Origin: Catenibacterium mitsuokai
Lineage (GTDB): Bacteria; Bacillota_I; Bacilli_A; Erysipelotrichales; Coprobacillaceae
NCBI RefSeq assembly: GCF_025148785.1
Contig: NZ_CP102271.1
Location: 1 to 64,000 of the forward strand
Length of the DNA stretch: 64,000 nucleotides
Direction: 5' to 3'
The notes below the pieces were generated by a model. That model had not been told where the DNA came from. It saw only the letters and a list, made by a program, of their open reading frames with translations, and did no database searches. Of the stretch, positions 43,715-51,082 are shown piece by piece. Within the stretch, counting starts at the first letter, position 1, and each line of letters starts with the position of its first letter. The position numbers and the translations under genes were made by a program.

Positions 43715-43832
43715 TTCTTTTCTCCCTCAACTTTATATCTTCAACAATTTTGTATTATATATCTAATATGTGTAATTTGTGTGGAAATTAAGAAACACTT
43801 AAGAACTTTTTTTAATTACATATTATTTCTTT

Positions 43833-43873
43833 ACTTTGCATAACAAAGTAGTGTATACTTTGCATTGCAAAGT
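43833..43873. promoter_or_regulatory. Paired palindromic operators at the padR promoter
   Basis: Two near-identical palindromes, ACTTTGCATAACAAAGT (43833-43849) and ACTTTGCATTGCAAAGT (43857-43873), are centred 24 bp apart. A TATACT -10 (43854-43859) lies between and partly in the second. This is the layout of an autoregulated PadR operator; binding by the downstream regulator is inferred. Confidence 0.65.
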
Positions 43874-43883
43874 AGGTGACATA

Positions 43884-44204
43884 ATGGATACACAATTGAT
43901 GAAAGGAATGTTGGAAGGATGTATTCTTACTCTTATTAGTCATAAGGAAACATACGGTTATGAACTATTAGTAGAACTAGAGAAGTATGGCTTTGAGAAT
44001 GTAGGAGAAGGAACCTTCTATCCGATATTAACACGTTTGTCTAAGAAGGGATATTTGTCATGCAGACAGGTGAAATCAGAAGCTGGACCCTATAGAAAAT
44101 ACTATAAGATTACAGATGAAGGATTAGTCTATTTGGAAGAATTTAAGCATGCATATTATAAGATAACAGGTATTGTAGAAAAGGTTTTGGAGGATAAAGA
44201 ATGA
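43884..44204 (+). CDS. PadR-family transcriptional regulator
   Basis: A small winged-helix regulator of about 106 residues with the family pattern MLEGCILTLISHKETYGYELLVEL, then GEGTFYPILTRLSKKGYL and GPYRKYYKITDEGL. The N-terminal extension from 43836 would run through the operator; ATG 43884 with AGGTGA upstream is preferred. It overlaps the next gene by four bases (ATGA), the usual layout in which a PadR repressor controls its own operon with a membrane protein. Confidence 0.9.
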   Translation: MDTQLMKGMLEGCILTLISHKETYGYELLVELEKYGFENVGEGTFYPILTRLSKKGYLSCRQVKSEAGPYRKYYKITDEGLVYLEEFKHAYYKITGIVEKVLEDKE

Positions 44205-45367
44205 TTGCACAATATAACACATTAAGAAATCAATTGACAGGAGATTATCAGGCATTCTATGACAAGGCATATCAATATGCACAAGAGAGACATTACCCAG
44301 GATTCTATGCGAATGATATACTTATGAGCTTGTTAGATCTATTAATCACAGCACAGATGAACCATAAAGAATTAGATACACTTATTAAGGAAAATCATGA
44401 TACATTTATTAAGAATTATTTTCATGATCAAGGAAAGAAAACCACATGGATCAACAGTTTCTTTAGATACACCATCTTCTTGTGGAACTATGTATTCTAT
44501 TTGATTCTTAACCCAACATCTCATGCAGGCGGAAAGGTTGTAGAAGCAATGATCCTGATTATTCTTATTGATCTTATTATGAAAAACAAGCGATATAATA
44601 TTCTACTAGATTATATTGTATTGGCTCTTGTATTCATATTACCGTCTATTTCAGTTCCTTATATGATTCCTCTTATTATTAGTATAGTTCTTCTTATTAT
44701 CGGTACTCTCTATCAAGTGTATTATACATATACACATCAAAATACAATCAGCTACTATAGTGAAGAAGCACAATCACAATCGAATGATTATGTGAATGAT
44801 ATACTTAAGAAGCAGAATGAAGAATTCAATCGTAAAAGAGAAAAACATCATCTTCCACCTCTTACTCTAGAAGAGATGAAACTGTATAAGAAAAGAAGAA
44901 ATCGTAAGATTGGATTAATCATTGATATCATTGTAGGAATACTCATCTTCTATCTTGCCTATAGAATAGGGGACTATAAAGAAAGTATGACAATGTTGTC
45001 TTATTATCTTCCTGTTTATATTATATTCAGTACAAGATATCTCTCTTATCTTGTGAATCCAAAAGGGCAGTTGATTCATATATTAAATATTATTGCAGTG
45101 ATTAACCTTTATTTCTTTATTCAGGTATGTCATATCAATCATATAGTAATTACTGTATTATGCTTAATGATCATCATGATAGAAACAGGTGCTATGATGA
45201 TGATTTCTGTCTTTAATAACATCTCTGAATACTTTGATCAATTAATCAGTCTCTTTTCAGTTGGTTTTATACTTGTAGAAATGAAAGTAGAGTTCTGGCT
45301 TTCAGCCATTATACTTATTGTATTGTTTGGAGCTTTAGTTAAAAGCATAAAAAAACAGAAGATATAA
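44201..45367 (+). CDS. PadR-associated multi-pass membrane protein of unknown function
   Basis: A 388-residue protein with an N-terminal soluble domain of about 95 residues (LRNQLTGDYQAFYDKAYQYA), similar in style to the DUF1048/DUF1129-like domains found next to PadR genes. It is followed by about eight hydrophobic segments in two groups (105-185 and 240-385), separated by a charged loop with QNEEFNRKREKHHLPPLTLEE. No transporter family is recognised. Coupled translation with PadR suggests a shared stress or envelope response. Confidence 0.6.
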   Translation: MIAQYNTLRNQLTGDYQAFYDKAYQYAQERHYPGFYANDILMSLLDLLITAQMNHKELDTLIKENHDTFIKNYFHDQGKKTTWINSFFRYTIFLWNYVFYLILNPTSHAGGKVVEAMILIILIDLIMKNKRYNILLDYIVLALVFILPSISVPYMIPLIISIVLLIIGTLYQVYYTYTHQNTISYYSEEAQSQSNDYVNDILKKQNEEFNRKREKHHLPPLTLEEMKLYKKRRNRKIGLIIDIIVGILIFYLAYRIGDYKESMTMLSYYLPVYIIFSTRYLSYLVNPKGQLIHILNIIAVINLYFFIQVCHINHIVITVLCLMIIMIETGAMMMISVFNNISEYFDQLISLFSVGFILVEMKVEFWLSAIILIVLFGALVKSIKKQKI

Positions 45368-45373
45368 TCTTCT
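45350..45373 (-). terminator. Terminator of the small lipoprotein gene
   Basis: AGAAGAT and ATCTTCT pair across three bases; on the minus strand they are followed by seven T. The stem overlaps both converging stop codons. Confidence 0.65.
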
Positions 45374-45746
45374 ATTTCTTGTAGAACACTAATGTAGAGT
45401 TATTATACTTTAGATACAGTTTATTATTCTTAAAGTAATAGTGAATTGTTTCAGTTGCCTTCATAGATTCCCATGAAGCAGGTGGATCAAAATCATCAAG
45501 ATGATCACATTGGAGAGTAAGTGTATCATCTTTCTTGATCATTTTTCCTCTTATTACAGGATTACCGGCTTCTGCATCATACATATTAAAAGATAAATCT
45601 TTATCTATTTCTAATGTGAGATATGCAGTATAGATATCTTTGTTTTCTAATGGAGATTTCTCACATCTCCATGTACCTTCTAATTGTGGTGTAGTGTAAC
45701 AGGTACAAAGAATAAGAGAAATAATAATCAAGCATATCTTTTTCAC
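45372..45746 (-). CDS. Small secreted lipoprotein-like hypothetical protein
   Basis: A 124-residue protein with a basic start and hydrophobic stretch, KKICLIIISLILCTC, that looks like a lipoprotein signal (LCTC lipobox, atypical). A mature part follows with LEGTWRCEKSP, a lipocalin-like opening typical of small 'GTW' lipoproteins. A GTG at 45746 with AGAAGG eight bases upstream is preferred; ATG codons further upstream lack ribosome sites. The start is uncertain. No specific function is assigned. Confidence 0.6.
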   Translation of the reverse strand: MKKICLIIISLILCTCYTTPQLEGTWRCEKSPLENKDIYTAYLTLEIDKDLSFNMYDAEAGNPVIRGKMIKKDDTLTLQCDHLDDFDPPASWESMKATETIHYYFKNNKLYLKYNNSTLVFYKK

Positions 45747-45785
45747 AATCCAAACCTTCTTTCTATAAGCCATAATTCGCATATG

Positions 45786-45814
45786 TTGACTTTAATTTGA
45801 GCATAAACTATAAT
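45786..45814 (+). promoter_or_regulatory. Promoter of the antitoxin small RNA
   Basis: TTGACT (45786-45791), a 17-bp spacer and a perfect TATAAT (45809-45814) form a strong promoter reading toward the toxin gene, predicting a start near 45821. No open reading frame follows it before the terminator. Confidence 0.75.
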
Positions 45815-45820
45815 AAAGAC

Positions 45821-45915
45821 GAAGAAGGAACAACCAGTAAGCGGTTGTCCTTGGATTTTATATGATTGAAATAACTATCTCAAACTTTTCCCGAGGCTGA
45901 GGTAGTTATTTTTTT
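45821..45915 (+). ncRNA. Antitoxin small RNA of a type I toxin-antitoxin locus
   Basis: About 95 bases between a strong promoter and a bidirectional terminator. Its 5' part folds into a hairpin (GGAACAACC with GGTTGTCC, 45827-45850), and its 3' part is antisense to the end of the holin-like toxin gene and to its mRNA tail. The 5' hairpin sequence is shared, as a direct repeat on the opposite transcript, with the toxin mRNA leader (46106-46139). This is the organisation described for the par/Fst and TxpA/RatA classes. Expression is inferred from sequence. Confidence 0.7.
45869..45913. terminator. Bidirectional terminator shared by toxin mRNA and small RNA
   Basis: AAATAACTATCTCA pairs with TGAGGTAGTTATTT (14 positions, one mismatch) around a 15-base loop. 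The plus strand is followed by a long T-run; the minus strand by a weaker T-rich tail. The toxin stop codon lies in the stem. Confidence 0.75.
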
Positions 45916-46022
45916 GCACTTTTATCTATAATGATAAGAAGTAACTTTACAATGATTCCTATAATAGACACAATAAATGCTAACGATGTTAACACTACCA
46001 TGACTGTTTCATATGCTGTCAT
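45906..46022 (-). CDS. Holin-like type I toxin peptide (Hol-Tox family)
   Basis: A 38-residue peptide beginning MTAYETVMVVLTSLAFIV, followed by SIIGIIVKLLLIIIDKSAKK. This closely fits the 'putative holin-like toxin' family (MTxYE-, one membrane helix, charged tail), the class that includes TxpA-like toxins. GGAGGTGAT lies seven bases before the ATG. Its mRNA is predicted to start near 46141 from an extended TGATATAAT -10 at 46148-46156. The gene is too short for ordinary gene finders. Toxicity is inferred from family membership. Confidence 0.8.
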   Translation of the reverse strand: MTAYETVMVVLTSLAFIVSIIGIIVKLLLIIIDKSAKK

Positions 46023-46105
46023 TGCGCATCACCTCCGTTTTTTAGATTTTCCCAAAACTTCTAGGAATGTGAATTTCGAAGGTTTGCGTACCTTCGTCTT
46101 TACGA

Positions 46106-46139
46106 CCAAGGATAACCACTTACCGTATACGGTTGTTCC
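46106..46139 (-). repeat. Direct repeat of the small RNA hairpin in the toxin leader
   Basis: Read on the toxin strand, this segment shares GGAACAACC, GTAAG, GGTT and TCCTTGG in order with the antitoxin RNA's 5' hairpin (45827-45854 on the plus strand). Because each copy is self-complementary, the two RNAs can pair in trans, as with DRa/DRb of the pAD1 par locus. Confidence 0.65.
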
Positions 46140-46179
46140 ACATAAAAATTATATCATACAAGCATATAACTGTAGGAAG

Positions 46180-46365
46180 TTATTAAGTATTAGAAGAAAT
46201 AAAAAACCTATGAGAAAGAACTGGTATTCAGTTCCATATGAATATATAGGCAAGATGGTAGATATTAAGGTGACTGAGACCACATTGACTACCTGTTATC
46301 AGAATAAGCGTATTAATGTATATAAGGTGTTTCCAAATTACGTTATAAATAAATTCCACAAATAA
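46180..46365 (+). pseudogene. Remnant of an IS21-type transposase (IstA) C-terminus
   Basis: The reading NWYSVPYEYIGKMVDIKV followed by TETTLTTCYQNKRI closely matches the 'YYSVPYxYIGKxVDVR' strand region at the end of IS21 IstA/Mu-type transposases. The rest of the transposase, istB and element ends are absent. The open frame continues upstream to about 45931 only by chance, across the toxin gene on the opposite strand. It is a decayed fragment, not a functional gene. Confidence 0.5.
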
Positions 46366-46422
46366 TCATGATATGCCAGAGTCTGTCAAAGTAACAGAAT
46401 AGGATGATGAGCGCATAAAGAA

Positions 46423-46447
46423 AATAGTAGATATACTCTACTATTCT
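46423..46447 (-). terminator. Terminator of the HipA-like kinase gene
   Basis: AATAGTAGA-TATAC-TCTACTATT with a T-rich minus-strand tail, overlapping the stop codon region. Confidence 0.7.
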
Positions 46448-47565
46448 AATAATTCTAAAACTCTTATTTGAATAATTTCTTCCAAATATTTGAGTCTTTT
46501 TCTAGGTAATCGATATTTATAATGACTTTCAAACTTGAAACCTATTAATTTTCTTAGTTTTTCCTTTTGTCTTTTTGTCATACGTGGTTTTACAAAAGCA
46601 ATAAAATCTTGATATGTTGCAGGTAGTCTTGTTTGGATGTATTGATTAATATTTTTAAAATCATCATCCATGGCATAACAAAGAAGTGATAATCCATTAT
46701 CAAAAATAGGCGCACATCCCACAATTTTATTTGATTTATTATCAATTAAAAAACCAAAGTTACCAAAATGACGATCTTCATTTAAAATCACTGCATCAAA
46801 AACAAGCATATCTAATAATTCTTGATAATAGCTTTCACCTAGCTTTTTATAATAATCAATAACTGACTCTATTCCACCTGTTTTAATAATTCTTCCAACT
46901 GGAATATAAGATACATTTTCATTTGTGAAAAGTAAACATGTTGAACAAAGCTTCCCTTTCCATTTAGAAAGTCCATAATCTACATAATGTAAATCCATTG
47001 TTTTGGCAATTTGTGAAGCATAATATTCACTATAAGGTTCTAAGCCACTATTCGCAAATCCTTCTGTTCCTGATTTATAAAGAAGAATATTATTTTTTAT
47101 TCTTCTCCATGATTTTGCTAGCATCCCATTTGTTGTAAATTCAGGCGATGATCTAAATGAAGTTCTTGTATAACTTCCATATCCTGTAAAAGCAATGGAA
47201 GCAATATTTGTATTAAAAGAATTATGATAAAGATTTTTATCTTTAAATAAGTCTTTACAATTTTCTTGCACAACCCAATAACTATCATTCAATGATAAGC
47301 CTTGACATATATCAATAATACCTTTTGTATCTTTTTCATTTAATCCTAATCGAGATAAAAAATTAGAAACATAGGCTCTATTTCTAGGAATCGTCCTTTT
47401 TTGAAGCCATTTTTTTAATCCTTCATTGCTCAATTCTAAGTCTAATGGTAAAAGATATTGTAAATTTTGATTAATAGTATTAATCAAAACTTCTAATCCA
47501 TCATTTGTATTTTTCATAGAAAAATACAATAAATCATTATCATACTGTTTTAAAATATAATTCAC
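46441..47565 (-). CDS. Stand-alone HipA-like serine/threonine kinase
   Basis: A protein of about 374 residues. The N-terminal 110 residues include KKWLQKRTIPRNRAYVSNFL and DICQGLSLNDSYWVV. The C-terminal part is HipA-like: ILLYKSGTEGFANSGLEPYSE (ATP-binding Lys), the catalytic loop VILNEDRHFGNFGFL and metal-binding Asp in APIFDNGLSLL. HipA kinases inactivate tRNA synthetases or other translation proteins and usually pair with HipB; no HipB-like gene is next to it here. A GTG at 47565 with GAAAGGA upstream is the likely start; a GTG at 47574 is possible. It lies between a type I TA locus and tmRNA. Confidence 0.75.
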   Translation of the reverse strand: MNYILKQYDNDLLYFSMKNTNDGLEVLINTINQNLQYLLPLDLELSNEGLKKWLQKRTIPRNRAYVSNFLSRLGLNEKDTKGIIDICQGLSLNDSYWVVQENCKDLFKDKNLYHNSFNTNIASIAFTGYGSYTRTSFRSSPEFTTNGMLAKSWRRIKNNILLYKSGTEGFANSGLEPYSEYYASQIAKTMDLHYVDYGLSKWKGKLCSTCLLFTNENVSYIPVGRIIKTGGIESVIDYYKKLGESYYQELLDMLVFDAVILNEDRHFGNFGFLIDNKSNKIVGCAPIFDNGLSLLCYAMDDDFKNINQYIQTRLPATYQDFIAFVKPRMTKRQKEKLRKLIGFKFESHYKYRLPRKRLKYLEEIIQIRVLELLE

Positions 47566-47672
47566 GAAAAACACATCCTTTCAAAAATAATTATCTAATA
47601 ATTTCCATCAAACATAAGTAATCTGCAATCTTTACTTTTATTACATCCATTTTACCTTATCTTTAAAGTAAA

Positions 47673-47716
47673 AAATAGCGATTTCTAGGTAGTGACACCC
47701 ACATAAATCGCTATTT
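47673..47716 (-). terminator. Hairpin downstream of tmRNA, likely terminator
   Basis: Two perfect 12-bp arms, AAATAGCGATTT and AAATCGCTATTT, with a 20-base loop and a minus-strand T-run. It lies 77 bases beyond the tmRNA 3' end. A weaker TCATCA/TGATGA hairpin lies closer, at about 47756-47773. Confidence 0.65.
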
Positions 47717-47792
47717 CTTGATTTTTTAAAATATCTTAAAAAATGTTGATTTCATCAGTTTTTTTGATGACATCCATTTTAACTCTTAAATT

Positions 47793-48145
47793 TGGTGGAG
47801 GCGGGGGGAATCGAACCCCCGTCCAAAAGCCGTTCCATATCAGGTGTCTACAGTTTATCTTATTGAATCAATTTAAGTATGTTACGATCAATAAGCAATC
47901 TTTCGCATACCGATTTCTGATTGATTTTCATGAATATAGTCAGAACATCCTATATCCCTTATCTTACAGGTTATGTTACAGACTCTAAAGGTGTAAGCGC
48001 AGATAGGTCTGCATTCGCAAGTCTATGTCGACTATTAAGCGAAAGCGTAATTTGTTCTGTTTCCAGATATTTGTTTGTGCATGTAACGTTTGCCAACGAC
48101 TGCTGCCTGATTCAAACTGACCCCTGTCGAATCCAAGACGCCCCC
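47793..48145 (-). ncRNA. ssrA: Transfer-messenger RNA (tmRNA)
   Basis: tmRNA rescues stalled ribosomes with SmpB and tags the product for proteolysis. On the minus strand the RNA starts GGGGGCGTCTTGGATTCGAC and ends with a T-arm GTTCGATTCCCCC and GCCTCCACCA, with 5' GGGGGC pairing 3' GCCTCC. The length of about 353 bases is typical. The tag reading frame is GGC AAA CGT ... GCT TAA at 48094-48035, giving GKRYMHKQISGNRTNYAFA after the tRNA-supplied Ala. The 3' CCA is encoded. It lies two bases downstream of smpB. Confidence 0.96.
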
Positions 48146-48146
48146 A

Positions 48147-48593
48147 TTAATAAGCGCGTTTGAGAGCTTTCTCAATATCGCGCTTAGCATCTTTTTCTTT
48201 TAAATCATTACGCTTGTCATAAAGCTTCTTACCTTTTGCAAGAGCAATTTCTAGCTTTGCTTTTGAGGTATTGAAGTAAAGCTTTGTAGGAACGATTGTT
48301 AAACCATCCTCACGAACCTTCTTCTCTAGTTTACTAATTTCTTTCTTATGAAGCAATAGTTTTCTAATACGTCTAGGTTCATGATTAAAGATATTTCCAT
48401 TTTCATAAGGGGCAATATACATATTCTCAATAAAAGCTTCATGGTCTTTAATTCTTACAAAACAGTCCTTAAGGTTAGCACTGCCTTTGCGAATAGACTT
48501 GATTTCAGTACCTTTTAATTCAATACCTGCTTCAAAAGTTTCTAGGATAAAATAATCATGATATGCTTTTTTGTTATTTGAGATGATTTTCAT
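48147..48593 (-). CDS. smpB: tmRNA-binding protein SmpB
   Basis: SmpB carries tmRNA into the empty A site. The 148 residues show the OB-fold start NNKKAYHDYFILETFEAGIELKGTE, then GSANLKDCFVRI, IAPYENGNIFNHEPRR and the basic C-terminal tail KKLYDKRNDLKEKDAKRDIEKALK, which enters the mRNA channel. It lies five bases after rnr and directly before ssrA, a standard arrangement. Its only divergence is minor. Confidence 0.96.
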   Translation of the reverse strand: MKIISNNKKAYHDYFILETFEAGIELKGTEIKSIRKGSANLKDCFVRIKDHEAFIENMYIAPYENGNIFNHEPRRIRKLLLHKKEISKLEKKVREDGLTIVPTKLYFNTSKAKLEIALAKGKKLYDKRNDLKEKDAKRDIEKALKRAY

Positions 48594-48598
48594 ATATA

Positions 48599-50728
48599 TT
48601 ACCTTCTTGTACGGAATTTTCTTTTCTTCTTTCTATGACTTCCAGCTTTTACAAGCTCGAAGTCAATTGTCTTTTCTAGCTTATTTGCTTCAGTTACTCT
48701 GACCTTTACTGGATCACTCATCTTGAACATACGTCCTGTATGTTCACCGATAAGAATAAGATTCTTTTCATCATAAGCATAATAATCATCTGTTAAGGAA
48801 GTCATATGAACAAGACCTTCGATGGTATTAGGAAGTGATACAAAGAATCCAAAACTTGTAATAGAAGAAATATAACCATCAAATACCTCACCAACATGAT
48901 GAGACATAAATTCAGCTTTCTTCATATCTTCGACTTCACGTTCAATATCAATCGCAATTCTTTCACGATTAGAAGACTGTTCAGCAAGTACTGGAATCAT
49001 TTCTTCAAACTCATTCATTCTAGAATAATCATTCTTAAATAAGTAAGTTCTAATCAAACGATGTACCAATAAGTCTGGATAACGTCTAATAGGTGATGTG
49101 AAGTGTGTATAGAATTCATCCGCAAGACCGAAGTGTCCAAGACATTGTGCATCATAACGTGCTTTCTGCATTGATCTTAATAATAATGTAGAAATAATAT
49201 CATGCTCAGGTGTTCCCTTAGATTCTTCAATCATACGTGCTAATTCATGAGGGTTGACCTTTTCAAGAGACCCATGAATAGTATAACCCAAAGGCTTCGC
49301 AATGGAAACAAATTGTTGTAACTTCTCTTTCTTAGGATACTCATGTATACGATAGATGAAAGGTACATCCATCCATTTAAAGTGTTCAGCCACTGTTTCA
49401 TTAGCACATAACATGAATTCTTCAATAATATGATCACTCTCACCACGATTTCTTAAGACAACATCTACAGCACGTCCTTTATCATCTACAAGAACCTTTG
49501 CTTCATCTACATCAAAGTCAATCGCACCACGACGATCTCTCTTCTTTCTTAAGATAGCAGCTAATTCTTTCATATTAAAGAATAATTCAACAGCATCACT
49601 GTATTTCTTCTTTAGTCCTTTATGACCTGCAAGAATCGCATTCACATTATTGTATGTCATACGATGAGAACTTCTAATAACAGTAGGGTAGATATTATGA
49701 TCTACAACCTGCCCCTTATCATTGATTTCCATAATGCAGCTAATTGCATAACGGTCCACACCTTCATTAAGTGAACAGATCCCGTTAGATAACTTATGAG
49801 GCAGCATAGGAATCACTCTATCTACAAGATAAATAGAAGTCCCTCTTCGAATCGCTTCCTTATTTAATTCAGTTCCTTCATTCACATAGAACGAAACATC
49901 CGCAATATGAACACCTAACTGATAATTCCCATTATCTAATTTCTTTAAAGAAATCGCATCATCCAAGTCCTTGGCATCATCACCATCAATAGTCACAATC
50001 TGCCAATCTCTAATATCTAAACGATTAGGAATATCACTTGGATCAATAGACTGAGGAATAGACTCAATCTCATCATAGACTGCCTGTGGAAAATCAATAT
50101 CTACATCATACTTATTCACAACAGATAAGATATCTACACCAGGATCATTCTTATGACCAATAATCTTAACAATATCACCCTTTAAATAAGGCTCGTACTT
50201 CTTAATCTCTACAACAACCTTATGTCCAGGCATAGCCCCATGTGCATGAGCTTCATCTACATAAATCCAATCAGTAAACTTAGGATCATCAGGCATGATG
50301 ATGAGTTCTCTTCTACCTTTTCTGACTAATCCAACAAGTCGAGTCATACCACGCTTAATGATCTTTACAACACGTCCTTCAGGTTTTCCTCTATAGACAG
50401 TTGTTTCAATCATAACCTCATCCTGATCAAAAGCACCATTGAGGTTCTTGCTATTAATATAGTATTCAGTCTCTTCATCAACTTTTACAAAACCAAATCC
50501 CTTTTTATTTAAACTCAAAACACCTTTTAAATAATGGAAATCATCAATCAAATGATAGTTATTCTGATTATCTCTAATCACTTCACCATCTTCTTCTAAT
50601 CTATTCATAAGCTTTACAAATGCGATATATTCTTCAGTAGAATCATAATGTAGTGCACTTGCAAGAGCATCTATTTTTCTATCCTTTAAGTCTTTATTCT
50701 TTAATAATTCTAAAACATCTTCTTTCAT
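48599..50728 (-). CDS. rnr: Ribonuclease R
   Basis: RNase R is a 3'-5' exoribonuclease that degrades structured RNA and works with tmRNA in decay of faulty mRNA. The 709 residues contain an N-terminal helix-turn-helix-like region, two cold-shock domains, the RNB catalytic domain (DIRDWQIVTIDGDDAKDLDDAISL with four Asp), HFTSPIRRYPDLLVHRLI, an S1 domain near 620-700, and a basic tail KKKRKFRTRR. It follows secG across a terminator and precedes smpB. Confidence 0.96.
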   Translation of the reverse strand: MKEDVLELLKNKDLKDRKIDALASALHYDSTEEYIAFVKLMNRLEEDGEVIRDNQNNYHLIDDFHYLKGVLSLNKKGFGFVKVDEETEYYINSKNLNGAFDQDEVMIETTVYRGKPEGRVVKIIKRGMTRLVGLVRKGRRELIIMPDDPKFTDWIYVDEAHAHGAMPGHKVVVEIKKYEPYLKGDIVKIIGHKNDPGVDILSVVNKYDVDIDFPQAVYDEIESIPQSIDPSDIPNRLDIRDWQIVTIDGDDAKDLDDAISLKKLDNGNYQLGVHIADVSFYVNEGTELNKEAIRRGTSIYLVDRVIPMLPHKLSNGICSLNEGVDRYAISCIMEINDKGQVVDHNIYPTVIRSSHRMTYNNVNAILAGHKGLKKKYSDAVELFFNMKELAAILRKKRDRRGAIDFDVDEAKVLVDDKGRAVDVVLRNRGESDHIIEEFMLCANETVAEHFKWMDVPFIYRIHEYPKKEKLQQFVSIAKPLGYTIHGSLEKVNPHELARMIEESKGTPEHDIISTLLLRSMQKARYDAQCLGHFGLADEFYTHFTSPIRRYPDLLVHRLIRTYLFKNDYSRMNEFEEMIPVLAEQSSNRERIAIDIEREVEDMKKAEFMSHHVGEVFDGYISSITSFGFFVSLPNTIEGLVHMTSLTDDYYAYDEKNLILIGEHTGRMFKMSDPVKVRVTEANKLEKTIDFELVKAGSHRKKKRKFRTRR

Positions 50729-50749
50729 ATATTCACCTCCAACAAAAGA

Positions 50750-50775
50750 AAAGAGGCACTCATAAGTGCCCCTTT
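50750..50775 (-). terminator. Hairpin between secG and rnr
   Basis: AAAGAGGCACT and AGTGCCCCTTT pair with a four-base loop and a T-rich minus-strand tail, so part of the secG transcript may end here. Confidence 0.7.
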
Positions 50776-50779
50776 ATTA

Positions 50780-51001
50780 TTATCCTGCCATTTTAATAAG
50801 AATTGCGATAACAAAGAATGCAATACCTAGTCCCACAGTAATACGTGTAAGAACTAAATCCACACCTCTTTCTTTTTGCTGTGCAAAAAGATTAGAGCTC
50901 TGACCAGTTAATGCATTAACAATACCATCAGTTTTTCCCGTTTGTAAAAGACACACAATAATTAGGGCTATAGAAACAATGATCAAAAGTACTTCTAACA
51001 T
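50780..51001 (-). CDS. secG: Protein translocase subunit SecG
   Basis: SecG is the small accessory subunit of SecYEG. The 73 residues have two membrane helices (about 1-19 and 53-71) with the conserved loop GKTDGIVNALTGQSSNLF between them. GGAGG precedes the ATG. The gene order secG-rnr-smpB-ssrA is typical of Firmicutes. Confidence 0.92.
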   Translation of the reverse strand: MLEVLLIIVSIALIIVCLLQTGKTDGIVNALTGQSSNLFAQQKERGVDLVLTRITVGLGIAFFVIAILIKMAG

Positions 51002-51082
51002 TTTTCCTGCCTCCTTCTCTTTTAGACTTTTTCTACATTAGCGAATAAATAATATCATAAAAATATATTGATTACAACACCT

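Noticed and set aside
45931-46365. A 144-codon plus-strand reading as a single protein gene
   Set aside because: Its first third is antisense to the toxin gene and leader; only the last part resembles IstA, and there is no ribosome site at the start.
47743-48163. Two open frames of about 80 codons on the plus strand across the tmRNA region
   Set aside because: They lie on the strand opposite ssrA and follow its structure; they have no ribosome sites and are artefacts of the RNA gene.
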